Part shown: positions 18,735-26,917 of the stretch, piece after piece
Layout of the letters: every line of letters starts with the position of its first letter
How positions within the stretch are numbered: position 1 is the first letter of the stretch
NCBI RefSeq assembly: GCF_013408145.1
Contig: NZ_JACBZI010000001.1
Location: forward strand, 186,001 to 250,000
Source of the DNA: Nocardioides marinus
Lineage (GTDB): Bacteria; Actinomycetota; Actinomycetes; Propionibacteriales; Nocardioidaceae
Reading direction: 5' to 3'
DNA: 64,000 bases
The notes under the pieces: model-generated
What the model was told of the DNA's origin: nothing
The model's database searches: none
The model's input: the letters and a program-made list of their open reading frames with translations, nothing else
Made by a program: the position numbers and the translations under genes

Positions 18735-18780
18735 GACAGCGGCCGCCACCCCACGCACACGCGGGGTGGCGGCCACTGTC
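18735..18780 (+). terminator. Long terminator hairpin after the rex-hem operon
   Basis: GACAG (18735-18739) plus GGCCGCCACCCC (18741-18752) pair with GGGGTGGCGGCC (18763-18774) plus CTGTC (18776-18780), 17 bp with one mismatch and a 10-base loop. No U-run. It separates the operon from hemB, which has its own -10 at 18804. Confidence 0.75.
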
Positions 18781-18815
18781 GTGTCCAGGTCACGCGGACC
18801 TGACAGGATCGGTCC

Positions 18816-19820
18816 GTGACCGAGCACCCCGTCCCCGCCCCCGTCGTCCCCCCGCTGGTGCGACCCCGCCGGCTGCGCACCACCCCCGCGCTGCGCCGCA
18901 TGGTCGCCGAGCAGCAGGTGCAGGCCCGCCAGCTCGTCCTGCCCGTCTTCATCCGCGAGGGCCTCACCGAGCCACGACCGGTCTCCTCGATGCCCGGGGT
19001 CGTGCAGCACACCCGCGACTCCCTGCTGGCCGCGGTCTCCGAGGCCGCCGAGCTCGGCCTCGGGGGAGTGATGCTGTTCGGCGTCCCCGAGCACAAGGAC
19101 GCCACCGGCTCCGGCGCCCTGGACCCCTCCGGGGTCCTCAACCTCGCCATCACCGACGTCGTGGCCGAGGTGGGCGACCAGCTGACCGTGATGAGCGACC
19201 TGTGCCTCGACGAGTTCACCGACCACGGCCACTGCGGCGTGCTCACCGCCGATGGTCGCGTGGACAACGACCAGACGCTGGCGGCGTACGCCGACATGGC
19301 CCGTGCCCAGGCGCACGCCGGCGTCGACATGGTCGGCCCCAGCGGCATGATGGACGGGCAGGTCCGGGTCATCCGCGATGCCCTGGACGCCTTCGAGCAC
19401 ACCGACGTCGGCATCCTGGCCTACTCCGCGAAGTACGCCTCGGCCTTCTTCGGGCCCTTCCGCGAGGCGGTCGACTCCTCGCTGGTCGGGGACCGGCGCA
19501 CCTACCAGCAGGACCCCGCCAACGCCCGCGAGGGCGTGCGTGAGGCGCTGCTGGACGTGCAGGAGGGAGCCGACATGGTGATGGTGAAGCCGGCCCTGCC
19601 CTACCTCGACGTCGTGCGGCGCGTGCGGGAGGCCGTGGACGTGCCGGTGGCGGCGTACAACGTGTCGGGGGAGTACGCCCAGCTCGAGGCCGCGGCCGAG
19701 CGCGGCTGGATCGACCGCGAGGCGGCGATCCTCGAGACCCTCACCTCGATCCACCGCGCCGGCGCCGACGTGATCCTCACCTACTGGGCCTCCGAGGCCG
19801 CCCGTCTCCTGACCCGCTGA
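18816..19820 (+). CDS. hemB: Delta-aminolevulinic acid dehydratase (porphobilinogen synthase)
   Basis: 334 residues; condenses two 5-aminolevulinates to porphobilinogen. The Schiff-base lysines are in [14 protein letters not shown] and [12 protein letters not shown]. The metal-site loop reads [15 protein letters not shown]: two of the three Zn cysteines are present, the middle one is Asp, so the site is between the Zn (C-x-C...C) and Mg (D...D) types. GTG 18816 has CAGGAT (18804-18809) ending 6 bases upstream, suggesting its own leaderless promoter independent of Rex. The repeat island 19829-20369 begins 8 bp after the stop. Confidence 0.95.
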   Translation: MTEHPVPAPVVPPLVRPRRLRTTPALRRMVAEQQVQARQLVLPVFIREGLTEPRPVSSMPGVVQHTRDSLLAAVSEAAELGLGGVMLFGVPEHKDATGSGALDPSGVLNLAITDVVAEVGDQLTVMSDLCLDEFTDHGHCGVLTADGRVDNDQTLAAYADMARAQAHAGVDMVGPSGMMDGQVRVIRDALDAFEHTDVGILAYSAKYASAFFGPFREAVDSSLVGDRRTYQQDPANAREGVREALLDVQEGADMVMVKPALPYLDVVRRVREAVDVPVAAYNVSGEYAQLEAAAERGWIDREAAILETLTSIHRAGADVILTYWASEAARLLTR

Positions 19821-19828
19821 CCGCCGAG

Positions 19829-19891
19829 CCGGCGCATCAATACGCCGGTTCGACGGGGCTGGTAAGCCGAGCCGGCGCATCCTTCCGCCGG
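19829..19891. repeat. Palindromic repeat cluster 2a (two degenerate cores)
   Basis: Cores at 19829-19848 (CCGGCGCATCAATACGCCGG, one arm change) and 19872-19891 (CCGGCGCATCCTTCCGCCGG, centre diverged but outer arms kept), 43 bp apart, both preceded by GCCGAG. They are decayed relatives of the cores in clusters 1, 2b and 3 and follow the hemB stop directly. Confidence 0.8.
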
Positions 19892-19983
19892 TCGGTGGGG
19901 CGGTCGGTGGGGCGGTCGGTGGGGCGGTCGGTGGGGCGGTCGGTGGTGTGTCCGGTCGGTGGTGTGTCCGGTCGGTGGTGGGG
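19890..19983 (+). repeat. 12-bp and 16-bp tandem repeats
   Basis: Four perfect copies of GGTCGGTGGGGC (19890-19937), then two copies of GGTCGGTGGTGTGTCC (19938-19969) and a partial third (19970-19983). All share the GGTCGGTGG head. The plus strand is almost free of A, a G-rich run that could form G-quadruplex-like structure. It abuts a decayed palindromic core on its left. Confidence 0.92.
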
Positions 19984-20005
19984 CGTCGGGAACGTCCTCC
20001 CGCCG

Positions 20006-20097
20006 CGGCGCACCCCCGGCGGAGGGGAACCACCCCCTCCGCTCCTTCGTCGCTCCAGGGGGGCCAGGCCCATCCACCCTCCGCCGGGGGTGCGCCG
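20006..20097. repeat. 21-bp perfect inverted repeat, 92 bp end to end
   Basis: CGGCGCACCCCCGGCGGAGG plus G (20006-20026) is the exact reverse complement of 20077-20097, with a 50-base spacer that itself has short complementary runs (CCCCCT with AGGGGGG). Transcribed from either side it would form a very stable stem. It lies between convergent hemB and the lytic transglycosylase gene, so it may act as a bidirectional terminator, or be a small MITE-like element; no target duplication was identified. Confidence 0.8.
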
Positions 20098-20146
20098 CCG
20101 CGTCCGGCCGTCCCCGTCGCCCGCGCGGCGCCTGTCTTGCGCCGAG

Positions 20147-20209
20147 CCGGCGTATCAATACGCCGGTTCGACCGACTGCGCTCGCCGAGCCGGCGTATCA
20201 ATACGCCGG
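20147..20209. repeat. Palindromic repeat cluster 2b (two perfect cores)
   Basis: Perfect CCGGCGTATCAATACGCCGG cores at 20147-20166 and 20190-20209, 43 bp apart, each flanked by GCCGAG on the left and TTCGAC on the right. Same family as clusters 1, 2a and 3. Confidence 0.92.
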
Positions 20210-20229
20210 TTCGACCCGATGTGCCGGCA

Positions 20230-20245
20230 ATGCAACGTGTTGCAT
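20230..20245. repeat. 16-bp palindrome ATGCAACGTGTTGCAT
   Basis: Seven-base arms ATGCAAC and GTTGCAT around GT, 5 bp before the 8-bp microsatellite and 20 bp after a palindromic core. It is AT-richer than its surroundings and looks like a dimer-binding site, but no promoter faces it: both neighbouring genes converge on this island. Function unknown. Confidence 0.6.
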
Positions 20246-20249
20246 CCCC

Positions 20250-20369
20250 AGGCACCCAGGCACCCAGGCACCCAGGCACCCAGGCACCCAGGCACCCAGG
20301 CACCCAGGCACCCAGGCACCCAGGCACCCAGGCACCCAGGCACCCAGGCACCCAGGCACCCAGGCACCC
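20250..20369 (+). repeat. 8-bp microsatellite AGGCACCC x15
   Basis: Fifteen uninterrupted perfect copies of AGGCACCC (120 bp), bordered by variant units GCATCCCC on the left and AGGCATCCCC on the right. Perfect identity over 15 copies implies recent expansion by slippage. It lies 73 bp past the stop of the lytic transglycosylase gene, which converges on it. Confidence 0.97.
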
Positions 20370-20442
20370 AGGCATCCCCAGACGCACCGAGGGGGCAGGA
20401 CGTCGAGCGTCCTGCCCCCTCGGGCTGTCTGGTGGGCGGTGG

Positions 20443-21642
20443 TCAGCCCTTCTTCTTGTCGCCGTTCATGTAGTCCTCGACGCACTGGTCGAACGGGTCG
20501 TCGTTCTTGAGGATGTTGTCGATGTAGCCGTCCAAGGTGCACTGCAGGACGGCCTGGGCGTAGCTCAGGGTCTCGTCGACCACGGTGACGCCGGTGGTGG
20601 GCAGCGTGGGCAGGGTGACGGTGGGGGCGCCGGGGATGCCGAGGCCGCCCTTGGGCTTGTCGTCGTCCTTGGTGCCGCCGTCGCCGCCGCCGGTGGAGGG
20701 CTGGGGCTGGGCCGGCTGCTGGCTGGGCTGCGGGGCCGGCGCCACGGCGTTGTTGCCGCCCTTGTCGGGCTTGGCGGTCTTGACCGGGGCGGGGGTGTAC
20801 TTCGGGTCGGGGCTGATCGCGGCGGCCGCGGACACCGAGGTCGGGATCGAGGTGTAGTCACCCGAGGCGTAGGCGTCCATGACCTGCAGGACCAGGTCGA
20901 CGTAGGCCCAGGAGTGGTTGTAGCGGTAGACCGCCTTCTCCTGGCCGGTGGTGGTGGAGAGGTCGTCGCCGCCGGAGCAGAGGTAGACCGCGGTGGCCAG
21001 GGCGGCGTCGTCGATGTCCTGGGGGTTGCGCTGGGCGTCGCCGTCGGCGTCCACACCCACGACCGACCAGGTCGAGGGGATGAACTGCATCGGGCCGACC
21101 GCGCGGTCCCAGCGGGAGTCGTTGTCGAGCTGGCCGCCGTCGGTGTCGGAGATCGCGGCGGTGCCCTTGGTGCCGTTGAGCGGGAGGCCGTAGATGCCGG
21201 GGGTGGCGATGCCCTCGTTGTCGAGCACCGAGCCGCCGAAGCGGCCGTGGTTGGACTCCACGCGCCCGATGGCCGCGACGAGCTGCCAGGTCAGGTTGCA
21301 GGTCTCGTCGGCGGCGTTGATGACGGTCTCGGCGCGCTGGTAGGCGGCGAGCGCGGCGGCGGGAATGCCGGAGGTCGAGGAGGTGGCGACGACCTGGGTG
21401 GGGTTCTTGTCGCCGATGCCGGCGGCCAGGGCGCCGGTGGAGACCGAGGCCGGGGCCTCGATGGCCTCGGAGGGCACCGAGGTGCCGTCGGGCAGCGCAG
21501 CGGCCGGGATCTCGTCGGTGCCGGAGGCGACCGTGCTCACGGCGGGTGCCGAGACCAGGCTCGCGGTCCATGCTGCCGACACGAGCGCGAGGGGCACCAG
21601 GGCTGTGCCCCGCTGCCAGCGTCCGGATCGGTGTCCTGCCAT
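20443..21642 (-). CDS. Secreted lytic murein transglycosylase (SLT_2/MltB-like)
   Basis: 399 residues. A signal peptide follows a basic start (GHRSGRWQRGTALVPLALVS, cleavage near ALVSAPAVS). The catalytic domain spans about 115-265: LTWQLVAAIGRVESNHGRFG holds the catalytic Glu, then RAVGPMQFIPSTWSVVGVDA and ATAVYLCSGGDDLS. The C-terminal 110 residues are Pro/Lys/Gly-rich with a final short helix. It would cleave peptidoglycan outside the membrane. A CGTAACC-N16-CGTTAG element at 21700-21728 suggests control by the BldN-type sigma factor of this window. A glycosidic cell-wall hydrolase under a developmental sigma factor fits growth or division remodelling (inference). Confidence 0.88.
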   Translation of the reverse strand: MAGHRSGRWQRGTALVPLALVSAAWTASLVSAPAVSTVASGTDEIPAAALPDGTSVPSEAIEAPASVSTGALAAGIGDKNPTQVVATSSTSGIPAAALAAYQRAETVINAADETCNLTWQLVAAIGRVESNHGRFGGSVLDNEGIATPGIYGLPLNGTKGTAAISDTDGGQLDNDSRWDRAVGPMQFIPSTWSVVGVDADGDAQRNPQDIDDAALATAVYLCSGGDDLSTTTGQEKAVYRYNHSWAYVDLVLQVMDAYASGDYTSIPTSVSAAAAISPDPKYTPAPVKTAKPDKGGNNAVAPAPQPSQQPAQPQPSTGGGDGGTKDDDKPKGGLGIPGAPTVTLPTLPTTGVTVVDETLSYAQAVLQCTLDGYIDNILKNDDPFDQCVEDYMNGDKKKG

Positions 21643-21699
21643 GGTGTGTCTCCCAGTGTCTTCGTGCGTGTGTCGCGCTCCCTCAAGCACGTGACCGAC

Positions 21700-21728
21700 C
21701 TAACGAATGGTGTCACGGTTGGGTTACG
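21700..21728 (-). promoter_or_regulatory. Putative BldN-type promoter of the lytic transglycosylase
   Basis: Minus strand: CGTAACC (21728-21722), 16-base spacer, CGTTAG (21705-21700). The -35 and spacer equal those before the rsbN-like gene; the -10 differs in its last two bases (CGTTAG for CGTTGA). Start near 21693, leader about 50 nt. The same DNA has GTCAC and GTTAC half-sites 11 bp apart (plus strand 21712-21726), so an OmpR-family regulator such as MtrA is an alternative reading. Confidence 0.5.
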
Positions 21729-21889
21729 CGTGTCCTGGATGTCTGTTACCCGGACGACGAGCCTCCCCCGGGGGTATGACGCTGAAACGGCGGGCGATCC
21801 GGCCGGCCGCGCCGTGGTCTGGACCACGTGCCCCGTCGCGCCACCCCACCCCGGCGGCGGCGGTTGGCCGCCTCGGGGACAATGACGAG

Positions 21890-23233
21890 GTGAGCACCAC
21901 GCCGGAGACCGACGAGCGGCTCGACGCCGGACCCCACTCGCGCGCGCTGATGCAGCGCGCGCACGCCGTGACCCCGGGAGGCGTCAACTCCCCGGTGCGG
22001 GCGTTCAACGCCGTCGGCGGCAGCCCCCGGTTCATCCGGTCCGCGCAGGGGCCGTGGCTGACCGACGTCGACGGCAAGCGGTACGTCGACCTGATCTGCT
22101 CCTGGGGCCCGATGCTGCTCGGGCACGCGCACCCCGAGGTGCAGGCCGCCGTCCAGGCCGCGGTCGCCCGCGGCACGTCGTACGGCACGCCCACCGAGCC
22201 CGAGGTCGAGCTCGCCGAGGAGATCGTCGCCCGCACCCCGGTGGAGAAGGTCCGCTTCGTCTCCTCCGGCACCGAGGCGACCATGTCGGCGATCCGACTG
22301 GCCCGCGGCTTCACCGGCCGCGACGTGGTGGTGAAGTTCGCCGGCTGCTACCACGGCCACGTGGACGCCCTGCTGGCCTCGGCCGGGTCGGGCCTGGTGA
22401 CCTTCGCGCTGCCCGGCACCCCGGGCGTCCCGGCGTCCTCGACCGAGCTGACGCTGGTGCTGCCCTACAACGACCGCGCCGCGGTCGAGGCCGTCTTCGC
22501 CGAGCACGGCGACCGGATCGCCTGCCTGGTCACCGAGGCCGCCCCCGGCAACATGGGCGTCGTCCCGCCGGAGCCCGGCTTCAACGCCTTCCTCGCCGAG
22601 ACCTGCGCGAAGCACGGCGCGCTGTTCGTCTCCGACGAGGTGATGACCGGTTTCCGCGTCACCCGCGAGGGTCAGTGGGGCCTGGACGGGAAGGTCGAGG
22701 GGTGGCGCCCGGACCTGGTCACCTTCGGCAAGGTGATGGGCGGTGGCTTCCCCGCGGCGGCTTTCGGGGGCCGTGCCGACGTGATGGGCCACCTGGCGCC
22801 GGAGGGACCGGTCTACCAGGCCGGCACCCTCTCGGGGAACCCGATCGCCACCACGGCCGGGCTCACCACGCTGCGGCTGGCGACCCAGGAGGTCTACGAC
22901 CACATCGGCGGCGCCGCCGACGTGCTCAAGCAGGCGGCCTCCGAGGCGCTGTCCGCCGCCGGGGTCGCCCACACGGTGCAGTCGACCGGGACGATGTTCT
23001 CGGTGTTCCTCTGCGACGGCCCGGTGCGCGACTTCAACGACGCCTCGCGCACCGACGCCGCGGCGTACGCCGCCTTCTTCCACTCGATGCTCGACGCGGG
23101 CGTCTACCTCCCGCCGTCGGCCTACGAGGCGTGGTTCCTCTCCTCGGCGCACGACGACGAGGCCGTCCAGACGGTGCTCGACGCGCTGCCGGCCGCGGCC
23201 CGTGCGGCCGCCGCCGCGGGGGGTGCGGCATGA
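21890..23233 (+). CDS. hemL: Glutamate-1-semialdehyde 2,1-aminomutase
   Basis: 447 residues; PLP enzyme making 5-aminolevulinate from the HemA product. Seen: [49 protein letters not shown], and the PLP lysine in [22 protein letters not shown] 21890 is preferred: GACAAT (21878-21883) ends 6 bases before it, and no ATG fits in frame nearby. It opens a six-gene run matching Rv0524-Rv0529 of M. tuberculosis: hemL, phosphatase, thioredoxin, ccdA, resB, ccsB, with 4-bp or similar overlaps throughout. This couples heme supply to cytochrome c maturation. Confidence 0.96.
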   Translation: MSTTPETDERLDAGPHSRALMQRAHAVTPGGVNSPVRAFNAVGGSPRFIRSAQGPWLTDVDGKRYVDLICSWGPMLLGHAHPEVQAAVQAAVARGTSYGTPTEPEVELAEEIVARTPVEKVRFVSSGTEATMSAIRLARGFTGRDVVVKFAGCYHGHVDALLASAGSGLVTFALPGTPGVPASSTELTLVLPYNDRAAVEAVFAEHGDRIACLVTEAAPGNMGVVPPEPGFNAFLAETCAKHGALFVSDEVMTGFRVTREGQWGLDGKVEGWRPDLVTFGKVMGGGFPAAAFGGRADVMGHLAPEGPVYQAGTLSGNPIATTAGLTTLRLATQEVYDHIGGAADVLKQAASEALSAAGVAHTVQSTGTMFSVFLCDGPVRDFNDASRTDAAAYAAFFHSMLDAGVYLPPSAYEAWFLSSAHDDEAVQTVLDALPAAARAAAAAGGAA

Positions 23234-23904
23234 GCACGCAGACGATCGTCCACCTGCTGCGCCACGGCGAGGTCCACAACCCCCAGGGCGTGCTGTACGG
23301 GCGTCGCGACGGGTTCCACCTCTCCGACCTGGGCCGCACGATGGCCCAGCGGGTCGCCGACACCATCAGCGACCGCGACATCGTCCACCTCGTCGCCTCC
23401 CCGCTCGACCGCACCCGCGAGACCATCGCGCCGCTGGCGGCCGCCCGGGAGCTCGAGGTGCACCCCGACCCGCGGGTGATCGAGTCGACCAACGTCTTCG
23501 AGGGCGAGACCTTCGGCGGCAAGCGCAACGTGCTGACGCGCCCGTCCTCGTGGCGCCACCTGTGGAACCCGTTCAAGCCGTCCTGGGGCGAGCCCTACCA
23601 GCAGGTCGTCGCACGGATGACCGAGGCGGTCCACGACGCACGCCGGGCCGCCGAGGGCCACGAGGCCGTCATCGTGTCCCACCAGCTGCCGATCTGGATC
23701 ACGCGGCTCTCCCTGGAGGGCCGCTCCTTCCTCCACGACCCGCGCAAGCGCCAGTGCACGCTGTGCTCGCTCACCTCCCTGCACTTCAGCGGCGACCGGC
23801 TCACGGCCATCGCCTACTCCGAGCCGGCCGGCGACCTGATCCCCGCCGGAGACAAGGCTGCCCCGTTCTCCGCCGGCGGTGCCCCCGAGGAGCGCCGTCC
23901 CTGA
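23230..23904 (+). CDS. Histidine phosphatase (phosphoglycerate mutase-like) protein
   Basis: 224 residues of the histidine phosphatase superfamily. The catalytic His is in [13 protein letters not shown]; later [13 protein letters not shown] and the second His in [14 protein letters not shown]. Orthologue of mycobacterial Rv0525, always between hemL and the cytochrome c genes. ATG 23230 overlaps the hemL stop. True substrate unknown; not a glycolytic mutase by context. Cytosolic, no signal peptide. Confidence 0.86.
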   Translation: MSTQTIVHLLRHGEVHNPQGVLYGRRDGFHLSDLGRTMAQRVADTISDRDIVHLVASPLDRTRETIAPLAAARELEVHPDPRVIESTNVFEGETFGGKRNVLTRPSSWRHLWNPFKPSWGEPYQQVVARMTEAVHDARRAAEGHEAVIVSHQLPIWITRLSLEGRSFLHDPRKRQCTLCSLTSLHFSGDRLTAIAYSEPAGDLIPAGDKAAPFSAGGAPEERRP

Positions 23905-23905
23905 C

Positions 23906-24547
23906 ATGCCCGCCTCCCTCCGGGCGCCCCGCGCCCTGCGGCTGCTGCCCGCCCTGCTGCTCCCCACGGTGCTGCTGTCCGGGCTGCTCGCCGGCTGCTC
24001 TGACCTGACCGGCACCGGGGACCTCGACTACGTCCCCGGCAACGGCGGCGTCGTCGAGTTCGCGCAGGAGGACCGGCAGCCGCCCGTCGAGCTGTCCGGG
24101 GAGACGACGACGGGGGAGGACTACACGTTCTCCCCGGGCACGGTCACGGTCGTCAACGTGTGGTGGAGCGGCTGCGGGCCCTGCATCAAGGAGATGCCGA
24201 TGCTCACCGAGCTCGCCGCGGCGTACGACGGTGACGTGGACTTCCTCGGCATCAACATCCGCGACACCAGCGCCGCCAACGCCCGCTCCTTCGAGCGCGA
24301 CCGCGGCGTGGAGTACCCCTCGATCTACGCCCCCGACGGTGACGCGCTGCTGGCCTTCACCGGCCGCACCTCGCCGCGCTCGACGCCCACGACCCTCGTG
24401 CTCGACGAGGACGGCGTGGTCGTCTCGCTGGTCAACGGCGAGATCCCCAGCCGCACCACCCTGACCGACCTCGTCGAGGACGCGGGCGGCCCGCCGGCCC
24501 CCGCGCCGGTTCCGTCGGCGCCCGACGAGGAGGTCGCCGATGGGTGA
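23906..24547 (+). CDS. TlpA/ResA-like thioredoxin lipoprotein
   Basis: 213 residues. Lipobox LLAGC at about residues 28-32 after a hydrophobic signal, so it is anchored outside the membrane. The thioredoxin domain has WWSGCGPCIKEMPMLTEL with the redox CGPC, and RSTPTTLVLD as the cis-Pro loop. In System II cytochrome c maturation, ResA-type proteins reduce the apocytochrome CxxCH cysteines, taking electrons from CcdA, encoded next. Start ATG is 1 bp after the preceding stop. Orthologue of Rv0526. Confidence 0.9.
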   Translation: MPASLRAPRALRLLPALLLPTVLLSGLLAGCSDLTGTGDLDYVPGNGGVVEFAQEDRQPPVELSGETTTGEDYTFSPGTVTVVNVWWSGCGPCIKEMPMLTELAAAYDGDVDFLGINIRDTSAANARSFERDRGVEYPSIYAPDGDALLAFTGRTSPRSTPTTLVLDEDGVVVSLVNGEIPSRTTLTDLVEDAGGPPAPAPVPSAPDEEVADG

Positions 24548-25307
24548 CTGGCTCGAGGCGACCACGCTCTCCGGCTCGCTGGTGCTCGCCGTCCCCGTGG
24601 CGGTCCTGGCGGGACTGGTCTCCTTCTTCTCCCCGTGCGTGCTGCCGCTGCTGCCCGGCTACCTCTCCTACGCCACCGGGCTCTCGGGCGCCGACATCGC
24701 CGCCGGTGACGTGCGCCGCGGCCGGATGGTCGCCGGTTCGGTGCTCTTCGTCCTCGGGTTCACCGTCGTGTTCGTGATCCTCGGGGCGGCCGTGGGTGGG
24801 ATGCGCACCTGGCTGCTGGTCAACAAGCAGGCCCTCGACGTCGGGCTGGGCATCTTCTCCATCGTGCTCGGGCTGGCCTTCATGGGTCTCTTCGCGCGCG
24901 CGGTGCCGTGGCTGCAGCGCGACCTGCGGGTGCACAAGGTGCCCGCCGTGGGCCTGGCCGCCGCGCCCGTCCTGGGCTTCCTGTTCGGTCTCGGCTGGAC
25001 GCCCTGCATCGGCCCGACGCTCGGGGTGATCCTCGGGCTCGGCTACGACGAGGGCACCGCCGGCCGCGCCGCGCTGCTGCTCGGCTTCTACTCCCTGGGC
25101 CTCGGTGTCCCGTTCGTGCTGGCCGGGCTGGCGTGGCGGCGGGCGCTCACCGCGGTGGCCTGGGTGCGCCGCCACCAGCAGTGGGTCACCCGCGCCGGCG
25201 GCGGCATGCTGGTGCTGGTCGGCGTCCTGCTGGTCACCGGCCTGTGGGACCAGGCGGTCACGTGGATCCAGATCCAGCTGGTCAGCGACTTCGAGGTGGC
25301 GGTGTGA
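24540..25307 (+). CDS. ccdA: Cytochrome c biogenesis protein CcdA
   Basis: 255 residues, six hydrophobic segments. The two redox Cys are each in a Pro-Cys motif: SFFSPCVLPLLPGYLSYATG (first) and GLGWTPCIGPTLGVILGLG (fourth). It carries thiol reducing power from cytosolic thioredoxin across the membrane to the TlpA/ResA partner. Overlaps the upstream gene by 8 bp and the downstream resB by 4 bp. Confidence 0.93.
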   Translation: MGDWLEATTLSGSLVLAVPVAVLAGLVSFFSPCVLPLLPGYLSYATGLSGADIAAGDVRRGRMVAGSVLFVLGFTVVFVILGAAVGGMRTWLLVNKQALDVGLGIFSIVLGLAFMGLFARAVPWLQRDLRVHKVPAVGLAAAPVLGFLFGLGWTPCIGPTLGVILGLGYDEGTAGRAALLLGFYSLGLGVPFVLAGLAWRRALTAVAWVRRHQQWVTRAGGGMLVLVGVLLVTGLWDQAVTWIQIQLVSDFEVAV

Positions 25308-26917
25308 GCGAGCAGCCCACCCCGCGCTCCTCCCGGCGCCCCGGCGAGCTGACCGCGCGCGAGCTCGGTCGCTACGTGTGGCGACAGCTCACCTCCATGC
25401 GCACCGCGCTGGTGCTGCTCCTGCTGCTCGCGCTCGCGGCCGTGCCGGGCTCGGTCATCCCCCAGGAGAGCGTCGACTCCTTCGGCGCGCGCCAGTGGAA
25501 GGACCAGCACGAGTCCCTCACACCGATCTACGAGCGGCTCGGCCTCTTCGACGTCTACGGATCGGTCTGGTTCGCCGCCGTCTACGTGCTGCTCATGGTC
25601 AGCCTCATCGGCTGCATCCTGCCGCGCACCAGCCACTACTGGCGCGCCGCCCGCGCGGTCCCGCCCCGGGCCCCGCGTCACCTCACCCGGCTCCCCGACC
25701 ATGCGGCGTACGACGTCGAGGCCGGCCCCGAGCAGGTGCTCGAGGTCGCGCGGGCCGAGCTGCGCCGCCGCCGCTACCGGCTGCGACCGGCTCCTGCCGA
25801 CGCCGCGGGCCCCGACGCCGAGCGCGAGGCCGGCACCGTCGCCGCCGAGCGCGGCTACCTCCGCGAGGCCGGCAACCTGCTCTTCCACCTGTCGGTGATC
25901 GTGGTGCTGGTGGGCTTCGCGATGGGCGGGATGTTCGGCTACAAGGGCGGCGTCATCGTCGTCCAGGGCGCGGGCTTCTCCAACAACCTCACGCAGTACG
26001 ACGACTTCGTCCCCGGCTCGTTCTTCTCCGCCGACGAGCTCGAGCCGTTCTCCTTCGACGTCGACTCCTTCGACGTGGAGTGGCTGAGCGAGGGCGCCGG
26101 CCAGGGCATGGCGCGCGCCTTCGAGGCCGGCCTGACCTACCGCACCGCGCCCGGCGAGCCCGAGCAGACCTACGACCTGCGGGTCAACCACCCGCTGCGG
26201 ATCGGCGACAGCGAGGTGTTCCTCGTCGGCCACGGCTACGCGCCGGTGGTGACCGTGCGCGGCGGTGACGGCGAGGTCGCCTACTCCGGTCCCACGGTCT
26301 TCCTGCCCCAGGACGCCACGTTCTTCTCCTTCGGTGTGGTCAAGGCGCTCGCGGCCGAGCCCGAGGCGATCGGCCTCGAGGGCTTCTTCTACCCGTTCTT
26401 CGCCAGCATCGAGGGCGACCCGTTCAACGTCATGGGCGACGCCCGCAACCCGGTGGTCTCGATGAACGTCTACGTCGGCGACCTCGGTCTCGAGGACGGT
26501 GAGTCCCAGTCGGTCTACATCCTCGACAAGGAGGACGCGACCCAGCTGGAGAACGACGAGGGCCGCCCGCTGCGGCTCGACCTGGCCGTCGGCGACACCG
26601 CCGAGCTGCCCGACGGGCTCGGCTCGGTGACCTTCGAGGGGGTCGAGCCGTGGGTGCGCGTGCAGGTCAGCCAGACCCCGGGCAAGCGGATCGCCCTGGG
26701 CGGCGTCGTGCTCGCCCTGATCGGGCTGTGCGGGTCGCTGTTCATCCGCCCGCGGCGCGTGTGGCTTCGCGTCGTACCCCATGAGGACGGTGAGGGCTCG
26801 TACGTCGAGCTCGCCGCCCTTGACCGCTCCGGTGGCGGGGACACCGCCGTCGTCGTCGACGACCTGCGCCTGGCTATCGTGGAGGCGCTCGACCGTGCAC
26901 AGGAGGACACCCGATGA
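25304..26917 (+). CDS. resB: Cytochrome c biogenesis protein ResB
   Basis: 537 residues. Three N-terminal membrane segments (LTSMRTALVLLLLLALAAV near 30, WFAAVYVLLMVSLIGCILP near 90, then NLLFHLSVIVVLVGFAMGG near 195), a large extracytoplasmic domain of about 300 residues, and a fourth segment RIALGGVVLALIGLCGSLFI near the C-terminus. With CcsB it forms the System II heme handling and ligation complex. GTG 25304 overlaps the ccdA stop. Orthologue of Rv0528. Its stop overlaps the ccsB start. Confidence 0.92.
   Translation: MSEQPTPRSSRRPGELTARELGRYVWRQLTSMRTALVLLLLLALAAVPGSVIPQESVDSFGARQWKDQHESLTPIYERLGLFDVYGSVWFAAVYVLLMVSLIGCILPRTSHYWRAARAVPPRAPRHLTRLPDHAAYDVEAGPEQVLEVARAELRRRRYRLRPAPADAAGPDAEREAGTVAAERGYLREAGNLLFHLSVIVVLVGFAMGGMFGYKGGVIVVQGAGFSNNLTQYDDFVPGSFFSADELEPFSFDVDSFDVEWLSEGAGQGMARAFEAGLTYRTAPGEPEQTYDLRVNHPLRIGDSEVFLVGHGYAPVVTVRGGDGEVAYSGPTVFLPQDATFFSFGVVKALAAEPEAIGLEGFFYPFFASIEGDPFNVMGDARNPVVSMNVYVGDLGLEDGESQSVYILDKEDATQLENDEGRPLRLDLAVGDTAELPDGLGSVTFEGVEPWVRVQVSQTPGKRIALGGVVLALIGLCGSLFIRPRRVWLRVVPHEDGEGSYVELAALDRSGGGDTAVVVDDLRLAIVEALDRAQEDTR

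Noticed and set aside
20250..20369. CRISPR array
   Set aside because: The 8-bp units are contiguous with no spacers, and there are no cas genes.
18351..21885. Long open frames on both strands through the repeat island (up to 678 residues)
   Set aside because: They arise because 8-, 12- and 42-bp GC-rich repeats lack stops; they antisense hemB and the transglycosylase and translate to low-complexity sequence.
21643..21889. ydaO/c-di-AMP riboswitch upstream of the lytic transglycosylase
   Set aside because: Such riboswitches often precede wall-hydrolase genes, but the conserved core is absent and the leader is only about 50 nt.
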